Below, piece by piece: positions 6,103 to 12,106 of a stretch of DNA of 12,106 nucleotides. The notes beneath the pieces are model-generated. The model was not told the DNA's origin. It was given only the letters and a program-made list of their open reading frames with translations, and searched no databases. Location of the stretch: positions 1 through 12,106 of the forward strand of contig JAHFMQ010000022.1 in assembly GCA_023267775.1 (NCBI GenBank), written 5' to 3'. The number at the start of each line of letters is the position of its first letter. Position 1 is the first letter of the stretch. Both the position numbers and the translations under genes were made by a program. The stretch comes from Candidatus Kaiserbacteria bacterium. GTDB lineage: Bacteria; Patescibacteriota; Minisyncoccia; Phycocordibacterales; Phycocordibacteraceae.

Positions 6103-7890
6103 TCAAGCTACGTCCCCTTCGGGGAAAAGTTCGCCACCAAGTGTATTGATCTCTTCAAATGGTATTTTCCCGGCAAGCGCTTTAACAATTGCATCTTCGC
6201 GCATCGTAAGCATGCCTCCGGCACGAGCAGTGGCATATATTTTTTCTTCGACCGGATCTTTGAGCATGACTTCTTCAAGTTTTTTGTTCATGCGCAGTAT
6301 TTCGAAGACACCCATACGACCGCGCGTGCCGCTGGGGCATTCTGCCGTGCCATTCGCTCGATAAAATTCTTTGAATGGCGGGAGTGCCTTTCGATACTCT
6401 GGCGGCAAATCGGCAAATTGTTCTTCCATAGACGCCTTTATGCTGTCGGTCATTGGGATCGGATTTCCTCCCCCTTCACAGAGCACCCGGACGAGTCGTT
6501 GACCTATCACGGAAACCAGAGTTGGCGCGATGAGGAACGGATCAACTCCCATGTCGATGAGGCGTGGAATCGCTCCGACCGCCGTATTCGTGTGGATGGT
6601 TGAGAACACGAGGTGCCCCGTAAGTGCTGCTTGAACGGCAAGTACTGCGGTTTCTTTATCACGAATCTCACCAACCATGATCACATCCGGGTCTTGACGC
6701 AAAATGGACCGCAGTCCATTAGCAAATGTGTAACCGATTTCGGGCCGAACCTGGCTTTGAGACACTTCAGAGATTTCATATTCAACAGGGTCTTCGAGCG
6801 AAACGACGTTTGCGGTCTCTCGGTCGAGTTCTGAAAGCATGGCGAAAAGCGTGGTTGATTTACCGGAACCAGTTGGTCCTGCGATGAGAATGATACCGTA
6901 CGGTACCTTCATCATTTCTCTGATTTCCGTCAGTTGCGCGGCGGAAAAACCAACCGACTCAAGCGTTGCGGTCGCGTCGGACTGATCGAGAATACGCATC
7001 ACGATTTTCTCACCATTTTCGGTTGGAAATGTGGAAACGCGAAAATCAATTCGATGTTTTTCAATGGTCGCAGAAAAACGCCCGTCTTGCGGCTTTCTTT
7101 TCTCATCGAGACGGAGTTTCGCAAGGATTTTTATGCGGGCGACGACTGCTTCATGCACTTTTGAGGGCAGTTCAAGCGAAGTATGAAGGTCACCATCCAT
7201 GCGAAAACGGATTCGTGTCCGTGTTGGCATCGGTTCGATGTGCACGTCGGAAGAGTGTCCCTCAATAGCGTAGCGCAAAATGGTGGAAACGATTTTTGTG
7301 ACCGGAGCATCTTCTTTAAGTGTTTCACTCGGACCAGAAAAATTAATCGCCTCGTCGGTAAGCAAGAGTGTGTCATCTGTGAATGCTATATTGCGAGCTG
7401 TGTGTGCTTCGCCAGACGCGGGTTTTGCCGCAGTTTCATAATCAGTAAGAGCACTTACTATTTCTCCCGAAAGATTCTTATACGACTCAAGTACCCGATC
7501 AAAATCCTCTTTCGTGATGAGAAATATTTTATAAGGAATCCCAATTTTCCCAGAGATGAATTGCAACGCATCAAGCGCCTCAATGTTGTCGGGATCAGTA
7601 ATGCCTATTTCAAGTGCGCCATCGACGAGATCAAGTGGCACAAATCCGTAGTGACGTGCCGAGTCAATCGGAACATAATTTAGTACTTTGGATGTGGTGG
7701 GTAGATCGCCAAGTATTCTTGAAGGCAAACCGTATGCCATACCCGCTTCGGCTAGTGAGCTTGCAAGAGAAATATTCTTTTCAGTGAGCACGCTAGCAAG
7801 AGGTCGTTTCTTCGCAAGTTCAGCTTCGACCGCTGCACGGTCGCTCGGAGAGAGTCGTCCTTTATCAACTAGGAATCCGAGAAGGTTCAT
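6103..7890 (-). CDS. pilB: Type IV pilus assembly (extension) ATPase PilB
   Basis: This 595-aa PilB/GspE ATPase powers pilus extension. An N-terminal MshEN-type domain spans about residues 1-145. An N2 region follows with S214-D-V-H-I-E-P and R-F-R-M-D-G (228-233), then the ATPase core: Walker A G338-P-T-G-S-G-K-S345, Asp box L-E-D-P-V-E-Y (365-371), Walker B P-D-V-I-M-V-G-E-I-R-D (401-411) and His box G-H-L-V-F-S-T-I-H-T-N (425-435). Family members usually carry a zinc-binding tetracysteine (two CxxC) after the His box. Here only C471 (C-E-G-G) and C518 (C-P-S-G) remain, although the following G-R-M-G-V-F-E is conserved. The gene is 121 bp from the small PilP-position gene and is followed by the inverted-repeat cluster. 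No SD; the ATG follows CCCAACAGG. Length and motifs make the PilB call firm. Confidence 0.94.
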   Translation of the reverse strand: MNLLGFLVDKGRLSPSDRAAVEAELAKKRPLASVLTEKNISLASSLAEAGMAYGLPSRILGDLPTTSKVLNYVPIDSARHYGFVPLDLVDGALEIGITDPDNIEALDALQFISGKIGIPYKIFLITKEDFDRVLESYKNLSGEIVSALTDYETAAKPASGEAHTARNIAFTDDTLLLTDEAINFSGPSETLKEDAPVTKIVSTILRYAIEGHSSDVHIEPMPTRTRIRFRMDGDLHTSLELPSKVHEAVVARIKILAKLRLDEKRKPQDGRFSATIEKHRIDFRVSTFPTENGEKIVMRILDQSDATATLESVGFSAAQLTEIREMMKVPYGIILIAGPTGSGKSTTLFAMLSELDRETANVVSLEDPVEYEISEVSQSQVRPEIGYTFANGLRSILRQDPDVIMVGEIRDKETAVLAVQAALTGHLVFSTIHTNTAVGAIPRLIDMGVDPFLIAPTLVSVIGQRLVRVLCEGGGNPIPMTDSIKASMEEQFADLPPEYRKALPPFKEFYRANGTAECPSGTRGRMGVFEILRMNKKLEEVMLKDPVEEKIYATARAGGMLTMREDAIVKALAGKIPFEEINTLGGELFPEGDVA

Positions 7891-8011
7891 CCTGTTGGGA
7901 GCCGGCCGCGATTACACGGTTCGCTAAATATGGTAATGGTATATGATGCATACATTTTCATACTTTGATTATTCTACTACACCTCGTGAGCCTACGAACG
8001 TAATCCCCTCT
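7891..8011 (-). promoter_or_regulatory. 121-bp spacer upstream of pilB, possible promoter region
   Basis: No gene is seen here. The minus strand is A/T-rich for its first 90 nt and then has a short GC patch (GCGGCCGGC) before the pilB ATG. TGTAAT about 20 nt before the ATG could be a -10, but no matching -35 is found. There is no hairpin that would end the pilMNO transcript, so read-through into pilB is likely. Confidence 0.25.
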
Positions 8012-8305
8012 TTATTTTGTGCTTAAACCATCGATGGGTGCAAAGGGATCAATACGTCCCGGTGATTCAGGTGTGATTTGAGTTGTAAGATCGACAAGGG
8101 CGCTAAAACGAGGGTCCGAAAAAATCTTTGTATTGAATGCAGAAGGTAATTCATTAATGAGCATTTTAAACTCTGTCTGCCCATGGTCCTCTGATGTACT
8201 AATTGTAAGTGGTGCTTGGTCGTCTGTTCCTGAAGAAAAGTACCAGTACGCGCCTGCAGCTAAAACGAGTCCGATGGTGACGAAGAGTGTCGAGTTAGGT
8301 TTCAT
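8012..8305 (-). CDS. Small membrane-anchored protein in the PilP position of the pilus alignment complex
   Basis: This 97-aa protein has one N-terminal membrane segment (about residues 7-24) followed by a polar extracytoplasmic tail. There is no lipobox cysteine, unlike classical PilP lipoproteins, and no cysteine at all. The tail contains F-N-T-K-I-F-S-D-P-R-F-S-A-L-V-D (57-72) and ends with G83-R-I-D-P-F-A-P90. This pattern resembles small proteins that I recall next to pilMNO in Patescibacteria, with GRxNPFAP near the C-terminus. It lies 18 bp after pilO and was probably cotranscribed. A role in linking PilN/PilO to the outer layers is inferred from position. It is far shorter than true PilP (about 170 aa), so homology to PilP is not shown and the symbol is withheld. 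No SD is present. Confidence 0.75.
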   Translation of the reverse strand: MKPNSTLFVTIGLVLAAGAYWYFSSGTDDQAPLTISTSEDHGQTEFKMLINELPSAFNTKIFSDPRFSALVDLTTQITPESPGRIDPFAPIDGLSTK

Positions 8306-8323
8306 AGTAAAAATATGATTTGA

Positions 8324-8881
8324 TTATGAGCGAAGCCAGAAAATGCGAATTTTCATCAAAAATGTGTACACCCCAGTATCAGAACCCTTTACGGTAATGT
8401 CCCGGACATCGAGAAGACGTGCACTCTTTTCTACTCCAACGAGAAATGACTGCAATGACGCGTAGGTACCCACAGCCGAAAGCGATAAGTCAATTGAACT
8501 TGTCGGGTCCGTGTTCTTAGCAGGAGCAGCGGAAGAACCTGGACGCGTGTCCGCAGCGTTTGTGACATCGATGTTTGAGATCGATAGTCCAGAACGTGCC
8601 GCAAGAGCATTTAGGTCTAGGACGAGTCCGACATTATCAACCGAATCTGGCAAAAATGTCTCGAGGCGCTTCAGATTTTCTGGATCAATATCATTTCGTG
8701 CCTTTGCGAGCGTATTTCGCCGGGCATCGTAGTCATGTGCGGCAGCAAGTGCCTTGTCGTCAGAGGCAATGGTTTTATTAATTTTACCAATCGTATCTGA
8801 CCATGTGGGACGCACGTACCCAAAAAATATGCCTGTGGCAACTATGAGTGCAAACCATGGGAGTATGCGATCATTTATCAT
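8324..8881 (-). CDS. pilO: Type IV pilus alignment-complex protein PilO-like
   Basis: This 185-aa bitopic membrane protein has a short cytoplasmic N-terminus and a membrane helix at about residues 8-24. A predicted coiled coil (about 28-75, rich in Ala, Lys, Asp and Arg) follows, and then a ferredoxin-like domain with L-x-x-L-A-A-R-S-G-L (90-99) and the beta-strand pattern I-D-L-S-L-S-A-V-G-T-Y-A-S-L-Q-S-F-L (128-145). The latter matches the usual PilO core (L-x-x-x-G-x-Y-x-x-l-x-x-F-l). The ATG overlaps the pilN TGA as ATGA (8878-8881), indicating translational coupling and equal production of the PilN-PilO pair. A linker of about 17 residues rich in Ser, Ala, Pro and Thr (residues 112-128) splits the periplasmic domain. 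The PilO call rests on topology, the core motif and gene order. Confidence 0.85.
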   Translation of the reverse strand: MINDRILPWFALIVATGIFFGYVRPTWSDTIGKINKTIASDDKALAAAHDYDARRNTLAKARNDIDPENLKRLETFLPDSVDNVGLVLDLNALAARSGLSISNIDVTNAADTRPGSSAAPAKNTDPTSSIDLSLSAVGTYASLQSFLVGVEKSARLLDVRDITVKGSDTGVYTFLMKIRIFWLRS

Positions 8882-9534
8882 AATGAAGGTAGTGTAGTTG
8901 AGGAATTTCCCTGCTGACCTCCTGTCGGAACTGGGAGTGTGTTTGTCACGGATGTATCCGGCGAGAACGCGATAAGTTTAGGATCAAGCGTTGCGCTAAG
9001 CGCGAAAGATACCGAGCCATCTTTTTGGTACACAACGATGTTTGAAAAGATCGCGTCTTTGATTCGACCATCGGCAGCAAACGCAGCAGACGCAGCAGCA
9101 AGTGCATTAAAATTTCTTGCTAAACCTGACCCTTCAAGCTTTGGGACTTTTGCATCGGTATTCGTGAGGTGTAGCGAAGTGAAGCGAACGGTGGCAGGAA
9201 CCAACGCATTAAGAGTTGTAAAAAACCCAGAGAAGGCAGCGTGATTTGCCAGCAGTGTTGCCCCACGATCAAGACGGTCATGCAATCGGACAAAGTTTTT
9301 AACAACAGTTAAATCTATTTCCGATCTAGCTTTTGTAAGCTGATCACTTTTATCCTTCTCATTACTTGCGAGAAACTGTCCATAAAAAAATACTCCGAGT
9401 GAGAGTACGAACATGAGTCCGAGAATACCGTAGGCGAAGAAACCAAGTGCGCCGCTCAAATCAGTAGAAAATCGACGCGCCCCGGCAGCAGTAGGACGAG
9501 GAACGAATGATGTGGGTATCGTGGGAGGGAGCAT
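8878..9534 (-). CDS. pilN: Type IV pilus alignment-complex protein PilN-like
   Basis: This 218-aa bitopic protein has about 30 cytoplasmic residues rich in Pro and Arg (S-F-V-P-R-P, 9-14), where PilN normally contacts PilM. A membrane helix follows (about 31-54), then a coiled-coil stretch (57-95) and an extracytoplasmic domain with F-F-T-T-L-N-A-L-V-P-A-T-V-R-F-T-S-L (104-121), the typical PilN segment. The last ~25 residues are low-complexity Thr/Pro/Gly/Ser and probably disordered. The cytoplasmic tail lacks the exact I-N-L-L-P motif of proteobacterial PilN, which is common in distant members. The gene is 88 bp from pilM, overlaps pilO by 4 bp, and has TATACT 9 nt before its ATG. A G5 run close to the ATG is too near to be an ideal SD. 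Identity comes from topology and pilM/pilO context. Confidence 0.83.
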   Translation of the reverse strand: MLPPTIPTSFVPRPTAAGARRFSTDLSGALGFFAYGILGLMFVLSLGVFFYGQFLASNEKDKSDQLTKARSEIDLTVVKNFVRLHDRLDRGATLLANHAAFSGFFTTLNALVPATVRFTSLHLTNTDAKVPKLEGSGLARNFNALAAASAAFAADGRIKDAIFSNIVVYQKDGSVSFALSATLDPKLIAFSPDTSVTNTLPVPTGGQQGNSSTTLPSL

Positions 9535-9543
9535 TTCCCCCTA

Positions 9544-9549
9544 AGTATA
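9544..9549 (-). promoter_or_regulatory. Candidate -10 box upstream of pilN
   Basis: The minus strand reads TATACT, then 9 nt (TAGGGGGAA), then the pilN ATG. The best -35 match upstream is poor (ATGACG with a 15-nt spacer). It could provide a second promoter within the pilM-pilN gap. Weak motif evidence. Confidence 0.25.
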
Positions 9550-9622
9550 CGCTATGTACACAAGCGTCATTCGGGTATGTGTGCAAAACCTTACCTTAAC
9601 TTTGTGCTGACCGAAATAAAAA

Positions 9623-10705
9623 TTATTCTCCTTCGAGTTTCCGGAGTGCAAGACCGACTGCCACCGCAAATTCTGGACCAATCCCTTCGAGCACCGTTCT
9701 CATGAAGGCCGGCGCCTCGGTTTTCGCAAAAGGATCTGCGATACGTACATCAATTGAGAATATTCCCTTCGCATAGGTGCCAAGATCTTTCGTGACACCA
9801 CCGCCACCAGTGAGCACAATCGTCGAAATTGATTTTTTATGCTCCGTTTCGTACTGAATAAGTACACGCCGTGCTTCTGAAAAAATCCGTGAGAAGACGA
9901 GTTCTGGAGAGCCAAGTGTTCCTGCATCCCCAAGACCTTCTTTTTTCTTTAAGGCTTCTGCTTGAGCGATAGAGACATTCCCAGAAACCGAAATAGCACG
10001 TGTAATATCTTGACTTCCCGTACTTATCGCATGTGAGAGGGCGACGACCCCATGTTCAATGACGTAGGTCTTCGTCGACGATGCACCGATATCAAGCACC
10101 ATGACCGGTTTTACGGAATCCTCGACAACGGCACGGATGGTACTAAAAATTTCTATTTCATAAAAACTTGCCGTGAGCCCGGCACCGGAAATAACTTTTT
10201 GAAGTAGAGCGAGTTCGTCATTATGGACTGCCACAAGTAAGACTTGGATTTTCCCGGTCTCTGTATTTTCTTTATCATCAGATTTTGGTTCTGTTTCCGG
10301 CACAATAAACCAGTCGAGCTGCACTTCGCTCGTTGGCACAGGAATATATTTACGTGCTTCAAGTTCAATGACAGTCTTTTGTTCTTTTGGATCAGTTCGG
10401 TACGGCAACTCTACAAGTGTGAGAAGCGAACGTGAAAAAGGAATTGAGACGCCGCAATTCTTCGTCGTCACCTTCGCCTCACGGAGGAGATCTTTTAGTG
10501 ATTCGGTTATTTGTTCGGCTGAAAGACTTGTTGCTTGCCCGACTTCTCCCCCGCTGTAGGGAGCAAGTGCAAGTTCGCCATAGGTCTCGAGTACTGCCTG
10601 ACCATGATCTTTACGCAGCTGCACGACCTTCAAAGACGAAGAGCCGATATCAAGACCGAGCACACTCTTATCCTCTTTTTTAAAAAGTTTACTGAAGAAC
10701 GCCAT
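9623..10705 (-). CDS. pilM: Type IV pilus actin-like ATPase PilM
   Basis: This 360-aa cytoplasmic protein of the FtsA/actin fold binds the N-terminal tail of PilN and links the alignment complex to the motors. The phosphate-1 motif is V15-L-G-L-D-I-G-S-S-S-L-K-V-V-Q-L30. A PilM signature follows, E-A-R-K-Y-I-P-V-P-T-S-E-V-Q-L-D (116-131). Phosphate-2 is V202-M-V-L-D-I-G-A-S-S-T-K211 and the adenosine motif is I297-V-L-T-G-G-G-G-V (to residue 304). The end P-E-F-A-V-A-V-G-L-A-L-R matches family members. A charged insert (about 138-151) is specific to this protein. The ATG lies only 14 bp from the divergent comF start, so its promoter must overlap comF coding DNA. A TG-n-TAGTAT box sits 6 nt upstream and there is no SD. 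It is the first gene of the pilus cluster. Confidence 0.93.
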   Translation of the reverse strand: MAFFSKLFKKEDKSVLGLDIGSSSLKVVQLRKDHGQAVLETYGELALAPYSGGEVGQATSLSAEQITESLKDLLREAKVTTKNCGVSIPFSRSLLTLVELPYRTDPKEQKTVIELEARKYIPVPTSEVQLDWFIVPETEPKSDDKENTETGKIQVLLVAVHNDELALLQKVISGAGLTASFYEIEIFSTIRAVVEDSVKPVMVLDIGASSTKTYVIEHGVVALSHAISTGSQDITRAISVSGNVSIAQAEALKKKEGLGDAGTLGSPELVFSRIFSEARRVLIQYETEHKKSISTIVLTGGGGVTKDLGTYAKGIFSIDVRIADPFAKTEAPAFMRTVLEGIGPEFAVAVGLALRKLEGE

Positions 10706-10711
10706 GAGAGA

Positions 10712-10720
10712 ATACTACCA
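10712..10720 (-). promoter_or_regulatory. Candidate extended -10 element of pilM, overlapping the comF start
   Basis: The minus strand reads TGGTAGTAT (TG-n plus a -10-like hexamer), ending 6 nt before the pilM ATG. This is the same spacing as the element before pilD. The box overlaps the comF start codon, so transcription of the two genes would interfere. There is no clear -35. Confidence 0.3.
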
Positions 10721-11337
10721 TGCTACACCTGAAGCGCTGGCTTGATTTCCTCTTTCCTCCGCGACCTGATGAGATAATCTTGCGAGGTAGCACCAGAGAC
10801 GCCTTTTTATTACTTCTTGACCCGCAAATAATCCGCGTAACGGTACCCGAAACGGTCGCATTGTTACCCTTCAACAACAATTTTGTACGTTCAGCTATTC
10901 ATGAAGCGAAATATCACGGTAGTGAACGCGCGTTTGAATTCCTCTCTGCTGTGCTTGTAAAATATCTTCGTGAAAAAACACTTTCTGCTCGCAAAATCAC
11001 GTTCATACCACTACCGCTTGGCACTAAAAGAAAGAAGGAGCGTGGATATAACCAAGTCGAGGAGATGTTAAAACGTGTCGCCAAAGAACTGCCCATTGAA
11101 ATAGACCCGATCTTTTTAACACGCGCGCGCGAAACTGTTTCGCAAGTGTCACTTCCCCGTCACGAGCGTGAAGTAAACATGCGTAATGCATTTAAGGCCG
11201 TTCGTTTAGCAGAAACTGAAATAACTTACGTGATCATTGATGATGTCGTCACCACCGGTGCAACACTTCAAGCGGCCATCAATGCCTTACGAGATGCAGG
11301 TGCTACACATATCATTCCACTCGCCCTCGCGCACTAA
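10720..11337 (+). CDS. comF: ComF family phosphoribosyltransferase-like competence protein
   Basis: This 205-aa protein belongs to the ComF/GntX phosphoribosyltransferase family, cytoplasmic proteins needed for uptake or processing of transforming DNA in known species. The N-terminal L-D-F-L-F-P-P-R (8-15) matches ComF starts. The core has I60-H-E-A-K-Y-H-G67, the F-I-P-L-P region (95-99), E-R-G-Y-N-Q (107-112), S-Q-V-S-L-P-R-H-E-R-x-x-N-M-R-N-A-F (141-158) and the PRPP-binding loop V171-I-I-D-D-V-V-T-T-G-A-T-L183. The N-terminal Cys4 zinc site usual in ComF is missing; the protein has no cysteine. It starts 14 bp from pilM on the opposite strand. GAGAG 9 nt before the ATG is a weak SD at best. 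The pairing with a pilus operon suggests a natural-transformation role; ribonucleotide salvage cannot be excluded. Confidence 0.88.
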   Translation: MLHLKRWLDFLFPPRPDEIILRGSTRDAFLLLLDPQIIRVTVPETVALLPFNNNFVRSAIHEAKYHGSERAFEFLSAVLVKYLREKTLSARKITFIPLPLGTKRKKERGYNQVEEMLKRVAKELPIEIDPIFLTRARETVSQVSLPRHEREVNMRNAFKAVRLAETEITYVIIDDVVTTGATLQAAINALRDAGATHIIPLALAH

Positions 11338-11359
11338 ATTTGTTACTGTGGCGCAATAC

Positions 11360-11448
11360 GGAGGGGTCGCATAGAGGCCTAGTGCGGCGGGTTGCTAACT
11401 CGCTATACGAGTAAAATCGTATCGAGGGTTCGAATCCCTCCCCCTCCG
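11360..11448 (+). tRNA. tRNA-Ser(GCU)
   Basis: An 89-nt class II tRNA folds fully. The acceptor stem is GGAGGGG (11360-11366) with CCCCUCC (11441-11447) and discriminator G11448. The D arm starts GCA...UGC. The anticodon stem GCGGG/CUCGC (one G-U pair) encloses loop UUGCUAA with anticodon GCU at 11394-11396. The long variable arm has a UACGA/UCGUA stem, typical of serine tRNAs. The T arm is GAGGG-UUCGAAU-CCCUC. It reads AGC and AGU codons. The 3' CCA is not encoded (CTA follows). It lies 22 bp after comF, in the same direction. Confidence 0.97.
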
Positions 11449-11451
11449 CTA

Positions 11452-11480
11452 TTGACTTTTATTTTTGGTTATGTTATCCT
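11452..11480 (+). promoter_or_regulatory. Strong sigma70-type promoter of the 105-aa gene
   Basis: A -35 TTGACT (11452-11457) is separated by exactly 17 nt from an extended -10 (TG-t-TATCCT, hexamer 11475-11480). It begins 4 nt after the tRNA end. The predicted start near 11487 gives a leader of about 50 nt before the ATG at 11538. This is the best promoter match in the window. Confidence 0.72.
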
Positions 11481-11525
11481 TTATTTTGGTAAGTTTGGCT
11501 TAGTTGTTCATTTCCAACCCAAAAC

Positions 11526-11531
11526 AAGGAG
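11526..11531 (+). promoter_or_regulatory. Shine-Dalgarno site of the 105-aa gene
   Basis: AAGGAG is placed 6 nt before the ATG at 11538. It fixes the start codon and is the only classical SD found in the window; the pilus genes lack one. Confidence 0.8.
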
Positions 11532-11537
11532 TACCAG

Positions 11538-11855
11538 ATGCACCACAATCCAATCGTGTTGCCCCCGAAAGAAGTAATGTCTCGGAAACTATCTGAAGTG
11601 GACAACAGTTTGTTCGTGAAATGGCATCTCTACCCAATGTTGCTCAAAGCAGCCGGGACCAAAAAAACTGCAGTCGGAGTAGTAACGCTACTGCGACTCT
11701 CGATTGAGGAAGCCACACGTGGAATGCCGGAAGAAATTCAGAGAGCTCTCACAGTTCGGATACCTAAATTCGTAGATGCTCTCGTCATCGACCGAAGCGT
11801 TCGGATAGAGGCAAAGGAGTTTTTCAGAAAAGACCCCGAGCACGCCCTCCTCTGA
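11538..11855 (+). CDS. Hypothetical 105-aa protein with its own promoter, SD and terminator
   Basis: I do not recognise this family. The product is 105 aa, has no signal peptide, membrane segment or cysteine, and looks mostly alpha-helical. It has K-L-S-E-V-D-N-S-L-F-V-K-W-H-L-Y-P-M-L-L-K (17-37), an amphipathic stretch with S-I-E-E-A-T-R-G-M-P-E-E-I-Q-R-A-L (55-71) and a charged C-terminus. The gene is real by its signals: a consensus promoter at 11452-11480, AAGGAG 6 nt before the ATG and a UUCG-loop terminator 21 nt after the TGA. It forms a single-gene unit directly after a tRNA, a frequent place for acquired genes, but no integrase or repeat of the tRNA 3' end is visible. The mode of translation initiation sets it apart from the neighbouring pilus genes. 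Function unknown. Confidence 0.8.
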   Translation: MHHNPIVLPPKEVMSRKLSEVDNSLFVKWHLYPMLLKAAGTKKTAVGVVTLLRLSIEEATRGMPEEIQRALTVRIPKFVDALVIDRSVRIEAKEFFRKDPEHALL

Positions 11856-11876
11856 TCGGTGGTTGAGTTCATCATA

Positions 11877-11912
11877 AGAGCGCAGTACTTCGGTACTGCG
11901 CTCTTTCCTTTT
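11877..11912 (+). terminator. Intrinsic terminator with UUCG tetraloop
   Basis: A perfect 12-bp stem (AGAGCGCAGTAC, 11877-11888, with its complement at 11893-11904) is closed by a UUCG loop and followed by TTTCCTTTT. It ends the transcript of the 105-aa gene on the plus strand. On the minus strand a run of A/G follows instead of U, so it works mainly in the plus direction. Confidence 0.9.
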
Positions 11913-11921
11913 ACTAGCGGA

Positions 11922-12106
11922 CGGCGAGAATGCCCCGCCCCTTTGGGGCGGGGATGAATCGCCGCCCCGCAATTCCCGCGCCACAGCTTTGTGCGGCATA
12001 CGCGGGTTGTGGCCGTGCGCTCGGTGGAGCGCACTTTGTCTAGCAAAACACCACGGTAGCCGCCTGCCCAATGCCCCGTCAGCTCTGCTGCGGGGATGGG
12101 ACAGGC
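11922..12106. other. GC-rich, hairpin-rich region without a credible gene; possible structured RNA
   Basis: Four foldable elements follow each other. (1) CCCCGCCCC-ttt-GGGGCGGGG (11933-11953) sits inside an outer CGGCGA/TCGCCG stem (11922-11927 with 11959-11964). (2) CCCGCG/CGCGGG lies at 11975-11980 with 12001-12006, with an alternative CCACA/TGTGG pairing. (3) GTGCGCTC-ggtg-GAGCGCAC occupies 12015-12034. (4) A long imperfect hairpin (12062-12106) pairs GCCTG, CCCA, CCCCG and CAGC with their complements around a TCT loop, with its closing end at the window edge. Open frames across it would translate these hairpins and the terminator, so they are not credible genes. It could be a noncoding RNA or stacked transcript ends; the strand is undetermined. 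I could not match it to RNase P, tmRNA, SRP or 6S RNA. Confidence 0.45.

Noticed and set aside
7183..7683. 166-aa plus-strand open frame inside pilB
   Set aside because: It is antisense to conserved PilB coding sequence, with a composition typical of shadow frames.
11360..11855. Prophage or genomic-island integration at tRNA-Ser
   Set aside because: No integrase and no repeat of the tRNA 3' end are seen in the remaining sequence.
11688..12071. Minus-strand open frames (127 and 102 aa) over the end of the 105-aa gene, its terminator and the GC-rich region
   Set aside because: They would translate straight through a UUCG terminator and several hairpins, overlap a better supported gene, and have Arg/Pro-rich low-information sequence.

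Overview
The window is about 11 kb of type IV pilus (T4P) genes on the minus strand, followed by a short plus-strand segment. The gene set points to a Candidate Phyla Radiation/Patescibacteria genome, probably a Parcubacteria-like lineage. The reasons are a compact pilMNO-pilB-regulator-pilT-pilC-pilin-pilD order, a short PilP-position protein ending in a GR-x-(N/D)PFAP motif, no secretin, very short intergenic gaps and almost no Shine-Dalgarno (SD) sites. TGA is used as a stop (e.g. ATGA overlaps), so the UGA=Gly code of Gracilibacteria/SR1 does not apply. The taxonomic call is inference; no rRNA is present.

Layout in transcription order, from 10705 down to 1 on the minus strand: pilM, pilN, pilO, a small PilP-position membrane protein, pilB, a 194-bp spacer full of inverted repeats, a stand-alone receiver protein, pilT, pilC, two tandem pilins, a 180-bp hairpin-rich spacer, pilD, a GspH/FimT-like minor prepilin, and a second minor prepilin cut by the window edge. 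PilB and PilT power extension and retraction on the PilC platform. PilM/N/O and the small protein form the alignment complex. PilD processes the four prepilins, all of which have the G^F-x-x-x-E cleavage site.

On the plus strand, comF (competence-type phosphoribosyltransferase) starts only 14 bp from the pilM start, divergently. It is followed by tRNA-Ser(GCU), then an autonomous small-gene unit: a strong promoter, a good SD, a 105-aa protein of unknown function and a UUCG-loop terminator. The last ~190 bp are GC-rich, show no credible gene and fold into several hairpins.

The most unusual items are the 5916-6092 inverted-repeat cluster between pilB and the receiver gene, -10-like boxes 6-9 nt upstream of several start codons (suggesting leaderless or nearly leaderless mRNAs), the structured GC-rich end, and changed metal-binding or catalytic motifs in PilD, PilB and ComF.
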